From Alphaproteobacteria bacterium (GTDB lineage Bacteria; Pseudomonadota; Alphaproteobacteria; CACIAM-22H2), in NCBI GenBank assembly GCA_016869915.1, contig VGDA01000246.1, forward strand, positions 1 through 5,880: a stretch of DNA of 5,880 bases. Direction: 5' to 3'. This document shows, in pieces, positions 5,849 to 5,880 of this stretch (position 1 is the first letter of the stretch; each line of letters begins with the position of its first letter). Under the pieces are notes generated by a model. It was not told the origin of the DNA. It saw nothing but the letters and a program-made list of their open reading frames with translations, and did no database searches. The translations under genes were made by a program, and so were the position numbers.

Positions 5849-5880
5849 CTAGGGGCGACGGCCGAGCAGGCCGGGGAGGC
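5849..5880 (-). CDS. Possible C-terminal end of a convergent gene (partial)
   Basis: On the - strand the edge of the window reads LPGLLGRRP followed by TAG (5851-5849), directly abutting the dehydrogenase stop. This mirrors the tight convergent junction at 3103-3106. Nine residues are too few to name a family. The stretch could equally be non-coding downstream sequence. Confidence 0.35.
   Translation of the reverse strand, partial: LPGLLGRRP

Noticed and set aside
5859..5873. Hairpin CGGCC-GAGCA-GGCCG after the last dehydrogenase as a terminator
   Set aside because: The stem is only five pairs, no T-run follows, and it lies in a possible C-terminus of a - strand gene.

Overview
The window is very GC-rich and almost fully coding. 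Starts are GTG or ATG, most gene junctions overlap or lie a few bases apart, and the recognisable families are typical of sugar-acid catabolism. This fits a high-GC Pseudomonadota, perhaps an alphaproteobacterium, but the window has no phylogenetic marker and that placement is only inference. I see no rRNA, tRNA, CRISPR array, insertion sequence or phage gene.

Layout. Left block, + strand: the last 16 codons of a short-chain dehydrogenase/reductase (SDR, 1-51), an Eda-type KDPG aldolase family protein (48-683) and a large membrane patatin-like phospholipase (680-3106). Each start codon overlaps the preceding stop by four bases (GTGA), so the three appear to be a translationally coupled string. 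Right block: a PfkB-family kinase resembling sulfofructose kinase YihV on the - strand (3103-4005), and, divergent from it, two tandem beta-hydroxyacid dehydrogenases on the + strand (4078-4962 GarR-like; 4967-5848 a diverged paralogue). The blocks meet tail to tail at the palindrome CTAG (3103-3106), which supplies both stop codons. The only real intergenic space is 72 bases (4006-4077) between the kinase and the dehydrogenases. It carries a perfect 7-bp inverted repeat and a tandem hexamer. The last 32 bases may hold the C-terminus of another - strand gene.

How the genes may work together (inference): an SDR oxidises a sugar or sugar acid, the Eda-type aldolase splits a 2-keto-3-deoxy acid into pyruvate and an aldehyde, GarR-like dehydrogenases interconvert small aldehydes and hydroxyacids, and the kinase phosphorylates a sugar-derived intermediate. 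The substrate cannot be read from the window. The patatin is the gene that does not belong in such a pathway. It has a Ser/Asp catalytic dyad split by about six transmembrane helices, and its arginine codon use (many AGG) differs from its neighbours, suggesting a separate origin, although it is precisely coupled to the aldolase.
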